A DNA stretch of 64,000 nucleotides from Collybia mongolica (taxonomy: Eukaryota; Basidiomycota; Agaricomycetes; Agaricales; Clitocybaceae): the NCBI GenBank assembly GCA_013420905.1, contig JAAXNY010000017.1, positions 1,104,292-1,168,291 on the forward strand, written 5' to 3'. The notes beneath the pieces are model-generated. The model searched no databases. It saw only the letters and a list, made by a program, of their open reading frames with translations, and had not been told where the DNA came from. The position numbers and the translations under genes are program-made. Shown one piece after another: positions 49,701-59,757 of the stretch. Numbering within the stretch: the stretch's first letter is position 1; every line of letters begins with the position of its first letter.

Positions 49701-50548
49701 GAGGGCGTAAGATTGAAGGCCCGGATCCGGTGTTCCGATTGAGATAACAGGGCGCTGGAACTGATACTGGTATGAATCAGTGGTACCGGCGAGAGTGAAC
49801 TGACGAGGGGACAAGAGTCGAGTGACATGGCAGGGCGTTATCAGAGTGGGCGTCCATATCACGGAGGTGGCCGGCGAGTCCGATTGCTGTGGCTTGTGCG
49901 GGAGGTGGGTGAAGTTGGCACCGGGACGCGGAATGCGAGACGGGTGGATGATCACGTCGTAAGCGCAGTACTCGCTAATGTGTGGTGCGACAGTAGGGTG
50001 AAACCGTTGTGTCAAAAGTCCTGGAAAGCCAAAGGTGGGAAACACGGAACAAGCTAGAGATCAAAAAAAAAAAAAAAAAAAGTCAAAACGGATTGATTTT
50101 GATGATCAATGATCAACGTCTCCCCAAACGTCGTTTGAGTTTTTAAGAATGACACAGTGGTAACCACGAATGACTTACTCTCAAACCGTGGTTTCTCAGC
50201 GCCCACAATGACCCTCTCAACACGTATCATGAGAAAGGACCTACTGATCAAGTGTGATCCGATAACAGCCATGTTGAACCGAGGGCGGTGCTGGGGGCTA
50301 TCGTCGAATTTGCAAGAGATAGCCAATGCAGCGAGACGGCCGCAGCTGCAGACAAATAGACAGAGAGATAAACATAGCCTGGAAGCAATGTTCAGACGAA
50401 GGGGAGTTGATGAACCAACCCCAAAAGCGGTTTACGGCATCGATCGATCGCACCGCATCTTGGCGCCAAGTAAGGGCCTAACCGCTTACGTAAAGGGTCA
50501 TAAAGGTGGGAATCGATCAAGCGACGTTGAGCTCAACGCTTTCTCCAA
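46705..50548. other. 3.8 kb without a supportable gene
   Basis: Open frames are short or overlapping on both strands and carry no recognisable motif. Two B-box-like strings occur: gagttcgattcc at about 48030 (plus) with an upstream ccgcgtaatgg, and gctcgaatccc on the minus strand near 48930. A run of about 19 A residues lies near 50063-50081. The last ~150 bp should hold the promoter of the Skt5-like gene. Confidence 0.5.
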
Positions 50549-53500
50549 ATGTCTGCTCCCCCAGTCCCTCCACGCCCTTACTCTGCCCAAGGCCACTCTT
50601 ATCCCGCCGACACAAACCCGCCGCCCCTGCCGCCCCTGCCGCCTGACCTCCGTCACGACCAGCATTACAACTCCGCCCCCCACTTTGAGAATCCGCTGGT
50701 GGCGCCGCGACCACACCGTATGGATCCCTCGATCCCGGCCAATGTACGTTTCTTAGGGCACTTGTGGTAGTTGAGAGACTAAAAAGCCAAGCGGTAGATG
50801 GCCCGCACTCTCGACGATCAGCTCGATTACCGCAGCACCGTCAACTACTCGCCCGGTTTTGCGATCCCGACAGCCGCCCCAGCTCCAGCACGCGGCCCAT
50901 CGCCCCTGCCGCCACCACAGGGCGCAAACTGGTCACCGTGGGCACCAGCGGCGGAGCCTGTATTCCAGGCCCCGCCTCGGCAGCAATCCTACGCTTCGCC
51001 ACGGCCAGATCTGGCCTTTACTACTCCACCCCTTCCCCAGCCGCCTAAACACCAAAACTCGCTCCCACCGCAGGCCCCATCGCGCGACTCGACTCCGCCA
51101 GCACCGTCGCTCACAGCCCCTGTGCCCACACTCTCCACTCTGCAGGGCGCACTGCCAACCATACAGAATCCGAACCACGACCCCGCCCTCAGGCTCGCCT
51201 GGGCACGCGACGTCCTCTTCCTCGTCGACAAGCAGCAGCACGGCGCCACATCCACCGACGCCCCACAGGGCCCGGTCGTCTTCACCGACCCCCAGCTCCT
51301 CAGACTCGCCCAGATCGCAGTCCCGCTCGTGCTCCAGATCGCCACCGCACCACAGGGCGGGCTGACGTCCGCAGAGGCGATCTACCACAGGGCGACCTTT
51401 GAGGCCAGTGGCGCGTACCCGGAACACGTCCCGTTGAACCCGAGGGCTGCGTTCAGGGACTTTGAGACTGCGGCGAGGGCGGGCTATGCGTCGGCGTGGT
51501 TTAGGTTGGGCAGGGATTATGAGAATTTTAATGATATTCCCCATGCGAAGGAGTGTTTTGAGAGGGGGGTCAAGATGGGCGTCGAGAGCTGCTTATATGT
51601 GAGTGACCCCTTGATTTTTTTGATTATCCCTATGGACTCTGTTGCAACCCACGACGTCGGTCCTGGCACCCGTTCTTCCGTCACTTTATTCCTCTGCTTC
51701 GTTCTCGTCGTTCAATTCACATCGTTAGTCTGATCACAACAATCGTTCATGATCGCTTCCTCCACCTCACATGTCAATTTCTGTTCTTTTCCATTGCCCC
51801 ATTCTCTCTTCTCATTACTCCATCCTTCGTCTTTCACTCATGTCTTCTCACAATCAACTAATTAACCGTCCTCCAGCGCATGGGCATGGCCAACCTCATG
51901 GGCCAGCTCTCCCTCCCCGCCTCCCCACCCACCGCCCTCCCCCTCCTCTACCGCGCCGCCCTCCTCGCCACCCAACTCGTCCCCCAGCCCGCATACGTCT
52001 ACGCCCTCCTCCTCCTCGGCGAGTTCACACAGCTCCCCGCTCCCCTCCCCCCCGATCTTTTCGTCCCCTTCCTCGACCCCACCACCGCCAATTCACCCCT
52101 CGAGAGCCGTATCCTCCTCGAGGCCCGCCGCCACCTCGAACGCGCGGCGTACCTCGGCTTTGCGCCCGCGCAGTATAAACTGGGCCATGCGTACGAGTTT
52201 GCCCAGCCGCCGTACCCGTTCGACGCGCTCTTGAGCGTGCAGTATTATAGTCTGGCAAGCCAGCAGGGCGAGATGGAGGCGGACATGGCGTTGAGCAAAT
52301 GGTTCTTGTGTGGGAGTGGAGGTGAGTTTCGTCTTTGGGGGGAGGGCAATTTACTGACTTTTGCGCGTGTAGATACCGAGAAGGGCGTTGGGTTTGAGAA
52401 GGACGAGGCGCTGGCGTGGACGTTTGCAGAAAAGGCCGCGCGCCGGGGACTTCCTAGCGCCGAGTTCGCGATGGGGTACTATGCAGAGGTGGGCGTGGGC
52501 CCGCCCGGCGCGAAGAAGGACCTCGCAGAGGCACAGCGGTGGTACACAAAGGTACGTCCGCCCCCCTCTCCCTCCTTGAAACAGACCTTGAACCTCAATC
52601 GCGTTCCGCAGGCGAAAGACCACGGAAATGCAGACGCTGCCGAACGGCTCGCCGCGCTCTCGCAGTCGTCGCCGCAGGCGCTGTCGAGGCAGGAGCACGA
52701 TGCGATCACGGAGAATAAGTTGGTAAGGAAGCGGACGCAGGCGAAGCAGAGGTCTGAGGCGCAAGGGCTCCCGCCTTCGCCGTATCCGCAGGCGCAAGGA
52801 GCGCCCCCGATGTCTGGGCCGGGTCCAGGGCGGTACCAACAACCACCGCAGCAACAGCAACCAACGCAGGGCGCACCGCCGTACCAGTCGTCTGCGCCGG
52901 CGCAAGGTCCGGGTCCAGGTCCGGGCCCGCACCAGCAGCCGTACCAGTCTCCGGCACAACAAGCGTACCAGTCGCCGAACCAGCAGTACCAGACGCCCGC
53001 CGAGGCGTACAAGCAGCAGGCGCGCATGCAACAACAACAACAACAACAACAACAACAACGGCCTGACGGACGCCAGGTCGTCGATGCTGTGCGTCGTAAC
53101 TCGGGGCTTGGGTTTCCTCCTGGTCCCGCGTTTGGACCAGGCCAAGGACAGGGACAGGGCCCGGGGCAGGGGTACGCGCAGCAGGGCGGGCGGATGCAGA
53201 CACACCCCGAGCACGCACTCCCGCACCCGCACCCGCATCACAGCCCGCACCACAGCCCCCAGCCATACGTCGGGTCTCCACAGCCGCGTCCGCAGTCGGG
53301 CCCGCGGCCTGGTGGAGGCGGGACGTACCCGAACGCGCAGCGGTATACGCTGACGGACTCGCCTGCGCCTTCGTCTTCGCCGGGGCTGGGGCTGGGACCG
53401 GGACCCGGGCAAGGGGGGAGGAAGAGTCCGGGGAGGAGAGGTGGGGGGCCGGGTGTGCATGGGAGGATACCAAGCCATAATGCTGCAGCGGGTGGGCCGG

Positions 53501-53658
53501 GGATGGATATTGGGCCTGGTGGGGCTGGGTTGGGCGCGGGGACGGGATTGGGAGGGGGCATGGTGATTGCGCCAAAGCCGAGTAAAGGCCCGACGACGTT
53601 TGCGGAGATGGGGTTCCAGGGTGCCAAGGCGGAGGATAAGGAGTGTGTGATTATGTGA
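50549..53658 (+). CDS. SKT5: Chitin synthase activator, Chs4/Skt5-like, Sel1 repeats, CaaX box
   Basis: Five exons (50549-50743, 50798-51598, 51877-52321, 52373-52551, 52612-53658) give 888 aa with matching phases. The first ~240 residues are Pro-rich. The central part, from about residue 200 to 540, holds Sel1-like TPR repeats (AGYASAWFRLGRDYE, LGFAPAQYKLGHAYE, RGLPSAEFAMGYYAE, and the terminal AAERL helix). A long Gln/Pro/Gly-rich tail includes 11 consecutive Gln and His-Pro repeats. The protein ends CVIM, a farnesylation CaaX box. This architecture is that of Chs4/Skt5/Chr3, the membrane-tethered activator that recruits and stimulates class IV chitin synthase at septa and growth sites. The GC content and strong bias differ sharply from the decayed flanks, supporting selection. 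The 278-bp second intron is longer than typical here. Confidence 0.85.
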
Positions 53659-55084
53659 GTGGGTGGGGGGGAGAGGGAGGTTCGAGGTTCGAGAGGGCCG
53701 TTGAGCGTGGGTGGGTGGGTGGAGTGGCCCCTGCGCTTACGTTTTGGGAGAGCGAAAGTGAGCTTTTTCTTGGATGTTCGAGAGATTGTTTGCGAGATGG
53801 ATATGGATACCCCCCCAGTGTTTTACATTACTACAGCCAACCAATATTATTCGTGTTATGCTTGCTTGCTTTTTTTTTTTTCGGTTTGGGGCATTTTAGA
53901 ATGTGTGAATGCCTTTCACGTATCTTAGGATTGCCTCCGAAACAATGAGGTATCCTACTTATGTTTACCCTGAACTCACCTGTTGAAGATTGTCGCATGG
54001 GAGCCCAAAGGCAGAGCTGCGTAAAGAACGAATTAACCTGCGAGGGAGATAGAGCATCTAGCATTGTGGGACACCCCGGGTTTTAGTACAGTGATACAGT
54101 ATTCATTGCACCACAGCCAATCCTTTATTGAGGGAGGTGTACAAGGAGAACCGCCGCTTTTATAAGCGGTAGGCAAATGAACATGAAGTGAGTCGCATGG
54201 TGAGGAGGGGGACACCCATGGGATTCAGGAACACCTGTCCTCCACGAAACAAGTCGAGTTTGTCCAGAGGCGTTCACATCTGAATGAATGCCAGGCCTAG
54301 AATCGACCAGTTAAAGGGTAAGAAAAGGAACTGCACCTTCTATGGTAGTGTGAAAATCACACCTGTGACACTGCAAATCCTGTCATACAGCTCAAAGATC
54401 ATCACAAAAGTACTCAACGCAACTCAAAACTTAGACAAAGACAATCGAGCTTAAATGACTTCCAGACAAGCTCCCAAAAGACTAAGATAACCAGTATCAG
54501 AACATCGACAAAAACAAAGGGGGGGCTATGCACCCCCTAAAAATATACACTTCGTCTCGTGGGCTAGGTCATAAGTTGTAGGGGTTTTATGGCGGTGGTC
54601 ATTTGTCGTCTGTTGTTGTTGTACTCCCTTCGTCCCCCGCGTTCCTGTCTCCCGTTCCACATTGGTCGTTACCTGTCTCATCCTCATCCTGTTTTCCCCC
54701 ATTGTTGGCTGCTAGCACCCGTATTTACATCCTGCGAGCCAGCGGTAATCTGGCAGCGGTCGTTCGTCGTTATCACTGTTGTCGCCCCTTGGTCCCCCGC
54801 ATCCCTGTCTCCTGTTCGCCTTTTGTCGCTCGGTGCTGCCTTTTGGATGGGGCGGAACTGCGGTTTCGGGTCTCATCAACGGTGACGTTGCGGTGGTGGT
54901 GGCGGGCTTGTCGCGCATCATAGGGCTCTCGGAACCAGGTTTGATAACCTAAAAGTTAGTTAGTAAAATAAATGCAACAAGAAAAGAAGAAGAAAACTTA
55001 CCTAGGGTGTAAACGACGATTATAGTCGTTTGGGCCATTTTCTGTGACATGACTTGTTTGGTTGAAAGGCGGGCGTAATAGGCG
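53659..55084. other. Intergenic; small ~160-bp-period duplication
   Basis: Contains the 3' flank of the Skt5-like gene. A G-run/C-run inverted repeat (gggggggctatgcaccccc) lies near 54521-54540. A loose duplication with about 160-bp period follows (cgtcccccgcgttcctgtctcc at 54631 versus ggtcccccgcatccctgtctcc at 54791). A tgtgggacaccccgggt string at 54065 resembles an LTR terminus, but no partner end was found. Confidence 0.4.
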
Positions 55085-56249
55085 CTATCCAAGCACCTCG
55101 GGAACCTCGAGGAATTGGGAAATGACGAAAACCGTCGTGTATCGCCACTGGAAGATGACGAGGGCGCACGTGCCCATCGTCACAAACCAAGATAGCCTTG
55201 TCATAAGGAGAAGTATCAATGCGTCGCCAGTGTGCTGGCGCACGGAACCTGACCATAATGCTGATGATTCCCCATTCTTGACCACAGATAAAGGGAAACG
55301 AGTGTCAGAACTCATTGGCAGGAAAAAATGTGTTGGGACCGCGTTAGGGTTGTATGGAATGCCGAAGAAATGCCAAAGAACCTCGAGGAACAGAGGTCCT
55401 CGGCGGATTGCAATGAAAGGCGGGTTCCAGTATACCTGTAAACGTGAAGAAAAAGCGCTGGGATGTGCAGTGGAAATGCCACGGCCCATCCGAAGCATCG
55501 AATCGACCTGGACCATCGATAACGGCCCCGAAGCCTCTCGATGGTCATTTACCCCAGCCCCAGGAGTCGGAACATCGCTGTGTTGACTGTAGAACGAGAC
55601 GCGGATCAAAGAATGCGTATCGTCGAAGAAAATCTGAGTCTCGGCAGCAGACAAGGCGGATACGGTGTAAACACCACCGTTACGAGCGAGAATGGCCAAC
55701 AATCCCAAGGGTGGATCGTCAACCACGATGAGAACGACGTAGAACGTCGTTTACCACCACCTGGGCGAGTTACACATCAACATGACATGTATACCTCGAG
55801 CCAGGTGGAGGGTCTCGGAGTGGTAGGTGGCGGAGGAATAGCGGACGCCGTAGGACGAATCGGACGTGTTGACAAGTCCGTACAGGCGAGTAGGAGTGGC
55901 CGAGACACGTCACGACAAAAAGCATCAGCAGTCCACAGACGATGCGTGTAGAACCCTCAAGAACGATTAAAACATGGTATTTACCTGATTCCCAGCGCCA
56001 TGCCCGTTCAAAAACGCGTAGCATTCCTCCTCGGGGGCATCCATCGCCCCCACCCTTTCTAACCACTCTGTCTGTCGACCATCGATGGAGATCGAGTCTT
56101 GGAGGGGAGAATCATTGTGAAAAGAAACCTAGAACCAATATGTGGCCGAAAACGAACATTAGGGCGGAGACGACGGGTTAAACGTTGTCTTGCTCAGCCC
56201 AATGACTCACCTTTGTTGAAGAAAACCACACCGTCTCATTGGAAACGGC
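55085..56249 (-). CDS. Putative multi-exon gene of unknown function
   Basis: Two adjoining minus-strand exons are well supported: 56249-56211 (AVSNETVWFSSTK) and 56128-55985 (VSFHNDSPL ... GAGNQ). They are joined in phase over an 82-bp intron with GTGAGT and TCTAG ends and flanked by a TTTCAG acceptor and a GTAAAT donor. Further down, protein-like text occurs at ~55810-55900 (YGLVNTSDSSYGVRYSSATY) and in a long open stretch 55726-55085 with a hydrophobic segment (LSWFVTMGTCALVIFQW). I could not connect these exons with certainty and recognise no domain. The Ser/Thr/Tyr-rich first part and later hydrophobic segment hint at an extracellular plus membrane protein, which is inference only. Confidence 0.35.
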
Positions 56250-56495
56250 CTGAAACAAGTCAAAAGAGACTTGGGGAGCTGGGTTCACCCAAGTCCGAAG
56301 TTATCGAGCGGAGGACGGCGTTTTACACGTTCACTGCAGTGGGAGAGACGTGACGTTTGTGACGTTCGTCACAAACGTCATGCAGACTCGCCGTATGATC
56401 TTGTACATGCTTTCGATTTCAGATACCAAACTCGCCTACCAATATCCTCTCTCGTACCGAGCGCGAGGTTCTGATGAGAATAAGTAGAAGGTACT

Positions 56496-56843
56496 CTACC
56501 GCGCTTGAAACATGTGTCGGATCATAGCAATGTCGTGCTCAGCTTTGATAAGTTCACCATCGTAAGCATCTGCAGGGCGCCACAGGTCTGGACCCGCATT
56601 CACGTTCCCAGGGAAGCGTATCTCCCCAGTTGTCCCAGCCCAGTCAAAACCCAACAACATAAACTCATGTTCGGCACCTTCTCTGACTATGAGATTGGCA
56701 TCACGTAAATCCCCGTGCACATACCCAGCCTGATGAAGAAGGCTCACTTCCTCCAACACCATATCATAAAGCTCCGAAGTCAAACGACAGCTGGCAATCA
56801 CTAATGTCGCCCCGGCTGTGCTGAGGACTTGTGGGTACCATGC
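56496..56843 (-). pseudogene. Agaricomycete protein-kinase-like (FunK1-type) C-lobe fragment
   Basis: The minus strand from an AACAG acceptor near 56844 to the stop at 56496 encodes WYPQVLSTAG, then LHQAGYVHGDLRDANLIV (the HGDxRxxN catalytic loop of this fungal kinase family), MLLGFDWAGTTGEIRFP (equivalent of the DFG region) and EHDIAMI. These motifs are typical of the FunK1-like kinases expanded in mushrooms. Two oddities suggest decay: the usual DFDWAG reads GFDWAG, losing the metal-binding Asp, and no N-lobe (glycine loop, VAIK lysine) is found upstream, where a possible donor (GTGAGC near 56940) leads into sequence overlapping the RPN7 fragment. It is most likely a truncated relic. Confidence 0.65.
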
Positions 56844-57042
56844 TGTTCATGGCCCCTTTTATTCACTTGCTCAAAACAAGATGAAGTCGTACTCCCATTC
56901 ATGCTCTCCTAAACCGAACCATGCTCACCTCCACGAGACGGCGTGTGCAGAGCTCCAAGCTGGGAAAAAGGTCGACAGTAAGTACTCCTTGGCCCACATC
57001 TGGAATACGACTGATGCGCCATCAGGACTAACTACAGATATG

Positions 57043-57219
57043 GCACCTCATTGCAAACCCATCACACCAATGCCCACAAATGCACCCCTGCTCGACAAGG
57101 AGCTGCTGTGGGAGATGGAGGAGGTGAACGACGCTGGGCTGAAACAGCTGAAAGAGAGGCTTGAGGAGGCGCAGAATACGGTGGGTGAGACGGGTATTAT
57201 GGACGCATGTAGGGCATAA
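57043..57219 (+). pseudogene. N-terminal fragment resembling proteasome lid subunit Rpn7
   Basis: From ATG 57043 the frame encodes a Pro-rich start, then LLDKELLWEMEEVNDAGLKQ and LKERLEEAQNTVGETGIMDA, followed by CRA and a stop at 57219. The pattern (ELK-x-LDEKIEDAEKNLGETEVRDA type) is characteristic of the N-terminal helix of 26S proteasome regulatory subunit Rpn7/PSMD6. A full Rpn7 is about 390 residues, whereas only 58 remain and no continuation is seen downstream. A core single-copy gene is unlikely to survive only here, so I read this as a transposed gene fragment in the subtelomere, with the functional copy elsewhere. Confidence 0.55.
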
Positions 57220-57427
57220 GGCACGCGCGGTTTGCCCATGCTTCCCTCTGTATCGGTGTGCCAGGATTCGGATTCAGATGTATTTGCCTGATGCAGCGTT
57301 CACCCACATATGTAAGCTACAATGTAACGTACCATACGGTCCAGCGGGCATATACAATGTAGTGTATGGTACGGTCCGCGGACGCTACATTGTCCGCTAC
57401 AATAAAAATATGTAACTACATGTAATC

Positions 57428-57717
57428 GTACCATGCGGTTCTAGCGGACCACGCACGGCCCCAACGGATAGATATGTATTTCCGCGTGGCCGTACGGCAT
57501 TCATATTCGGCATGGACTACATGTAGTCCTCGGCCATGCGGCAATGATAGTGGGCCACACACGGCCCCATCCGTGTGGCCGTACACCAAGTTGTACCATA
57601 CGGTTCCAGCAGACTACGCACGGCCCCAACGGATAGACATGTTTTCCCGTGCGGCCATCCAGCAATCACGTTCGGCACGGACTACATATAGTCCTGAGCC
57701 ATATGGCAATAGTGTAG
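57428..57717. repeat. Subtelomeric tandem duplication (period ~166 bp)
   Basis: The unit at 57428-57552 is repeated with about 85% identity at 57594-57717. Both contain ccacgcacggccccaacgg or a one-base variant, a gatatgt/gacatgt step, ttcggcatggactacatgtagtcctcg versus ttcggcacggactacatatagtcctga, and a ggcaat..agtg end. Several short palindromes (ggactacatgtagtcc) lie within. The block is immediately 3' of the truncated gene at 57786. Confidence 0.75.
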
Positions 57718-57785
57718 CATCGATGGCCAACGGCTAGATTTGTATTCCAATACTGAGAGAGCAGCAACAGTTACATACATATATA

Positions 57786-59740
57786 CTACAAATATTCCCC
57801 ATCAGATCCAGAACCTGTATAGTCCAGCCAGGTGTCGGGAACATCTCTAAAAGACTCCGCATTGTATGGACCTGGATGTACAAGTGGTTCATCATCTGAA
57901 GATATCATGGCCACTGCATCGATGGCCGACATTGCAGCGGCTGAAGCGGAACCACCTTCCCCGTCCGAAGCTGAGCCACTATGACTTCCCTCATCTGATG
58001 ATATCATGGCCACTGCATCCAGGACCGAAATTGCAGTGGCCAAAGTAGAGCTATGATGATTTCCCTCATCCGACGATATCATGGCCACCGCATCCATAGC
58101 CGAAATTGGAGTGGCCGAAGCAGCACCACTTTCCGCATCCGAGATCATAGCCAATGCAGCAAGAGCTGACAATGGATTGGCTGCACCCCCATGACTTCCC
58201 TCGTCAGATGAGATCATAGCCACAGCATCCCGGGCTGAAGCGGAGCCATGATGACTTCCCTCATCCGATGATATCATGGCCACTGCATCCACGGCCGAAG
58301 TTGGAGTGGCCGACGCGGCATCACCAACCCAATCCGACATTGTGGCTGCTGCAGCTATGGTGGGTACACGGGCTGGGGCTTGCGTGATACGTTGGGGGGG
58401 GGCTGATTCATCATCTGAAGATGCCTGATCTACTGGCCGGGCTTTAATAAACACACGGTGGTGCGGGGCCGAAGGAGTAGGCAAAATTGTAGGCATGGGA
58501 GATGCCAGCGCTGGTGCCAGTGAGGAAGCAATCCGATCGGCCGCCGGAATGTCAGTGGAAGAAATGAAAGATATATTTGCTTGGGGGGATAAGGGACCTG
58601 CCTGACTATCTGTGGACATATGGGTATCTTTGTTTAGTGCTAATGGGGTAGGATGGGGTGCGGGGGACGGTGCAGTTGAACCAACGGCCAGCATGGCCGA
58701 GCTCGGCATGCCAGGGAGATCCAGACCAGGAGTGTGAGTAGGGAGTTTTCCCGATGGATACCTGCCACTGTGTCCTGATTTTCCAAACCTTAAAGGCCAA
58801 AAAGAAAAGTGAGATGGTATTTGAAGGGGGGACAGCTCAGGAGGATCCTGGATATCCTTGCTGAGTGGGCTGAAGTGTACATCACTAGGGAAGGTTTCAT
58901 CGGCATCAGAATAACTGCCACTTTCCGCGCTATCGGCCAGGCTTGCATCATACCCAGAATGTGGCTGTGCAAAATCACGGTTATCTGAGCGCACAAGCTG
59001 GCGGACATCATCCATAGATAGAGTGATACCAGCGGACCATTTGAGGAGTGGTGCTGACTCTAGCCGCTGTTGTTCTGCACGGGCTTCATCCTCTACAGTG
59101 TGGCCGAGGGTGGCTCGCTGCCGCATTGGCAGCGGATTGTCCCTGAACACGGATTCAGTCTCTTTCAACACGGCAGCTTCAAATAATTCATTAAAGCCAG
59201 AAGTGCGCCGGATAGTTTGTCTCATTTGGCTGTACTGAGAGATTATGTGAGCATCAACCCGACGCTGCAAACCTTGGAGGGCCATTGGGAAATCAAGCCG
59301 AGCCGATTGGCCGATCGGCCATGTGTTTGCTGATACTGGCATATCAACGGCAGATGGTATTGCTGCTTGGGCCACTTCAGAACGATACTTCAAATCGAAC
59401 CTCAGCGCTTTTCCAATAGTCTTGCTGTTGATATAGTGGGAAGGGTTTGCCAGTTTTGCACGGCCGACCCACCAGCTCAGTTGATATTTGGCAACAACTG
59501 CAGTAGGATCGTTGTAGGTGGTGCTAGCATCAAGTAACAACTTGAATGGCTCTGAGTAGTCAAGCATTTGCTGATCGGATGTGGTGAGTGACCGAGCGGC
59601 AGCAAGGGATCTGGTTATGATTGGGATCTGTATGTTGCGGCCAGTGGCAGTGGCCGATCCGATGCATGCCAAAGCAAAATCCTGAAAATTTGTTGGAATG
59701 TACACAAAAACATGCCAAATTAGGGGACATACCAACTCAT
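57786..59740 (-). pseudogene. 5'-truncated gene: acidic Ser-rich repeat protein cut by telomeric DNA
   Basis: One exon (59681-57786) encodes 631 residues. Upstream is a 51-bp intron (59682-59732, GTATGT..TTTTCAG) and then only eight bases of the preceding exon before TTAGG repeats begin at 59741, so the 5' part of the gene is gone. The retained protein starts with a helical region (~residues 1-210, SYYINSKTIGKAL-like text with WWVGRAKLANP). Pro/Ser-rich linkers with HS-rich stretches follow. Six tandem copies of a ~20-30-residue unit then occur around the core DAVAMISSDEGSH. The core pairs a short hydrophobic stretch with serine and acidic residues, similar to SUMO-interacting motifs and CK2 sites; this is suggestive only. 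No known domain is recognised. Without its 5' exons and promoter it is presumably non-functional. Confidence 0.65.
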
Positions 59741-59757
59741 TTAGGTTAGGTTAGGGA
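59741..59757 (+). repeat. Interstitial telomeric repeat 1
   Basis: The sequence ttaggttaggttaggga follows directly on the truncated exon. It is in the same G-rich orientation as the terminal telomere and marks a former chromosome end or the attachment point of the next element. Confidence 0.85.

Noticed and set aside
50063..50081. Poly(A) run as evidence for a retroposed gene
   Set aside because: No processed coding sequence or target-site duplication flanks it; probably a simple homopolymer.
52351..53478. Long minus-strand open frame (375 codons)
   Set aside because: It is antisense to the high-GC repetitive tail of the Skt5-like gene, is Arg/Leu-rich and lacks motifs; a shadow of the real reading frame.
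54065..54240. Possible solo LTR (tgtgggacaccccggg terminus)
   Set aside because: No matching second terminus, target-site duplication or internal coding was found.
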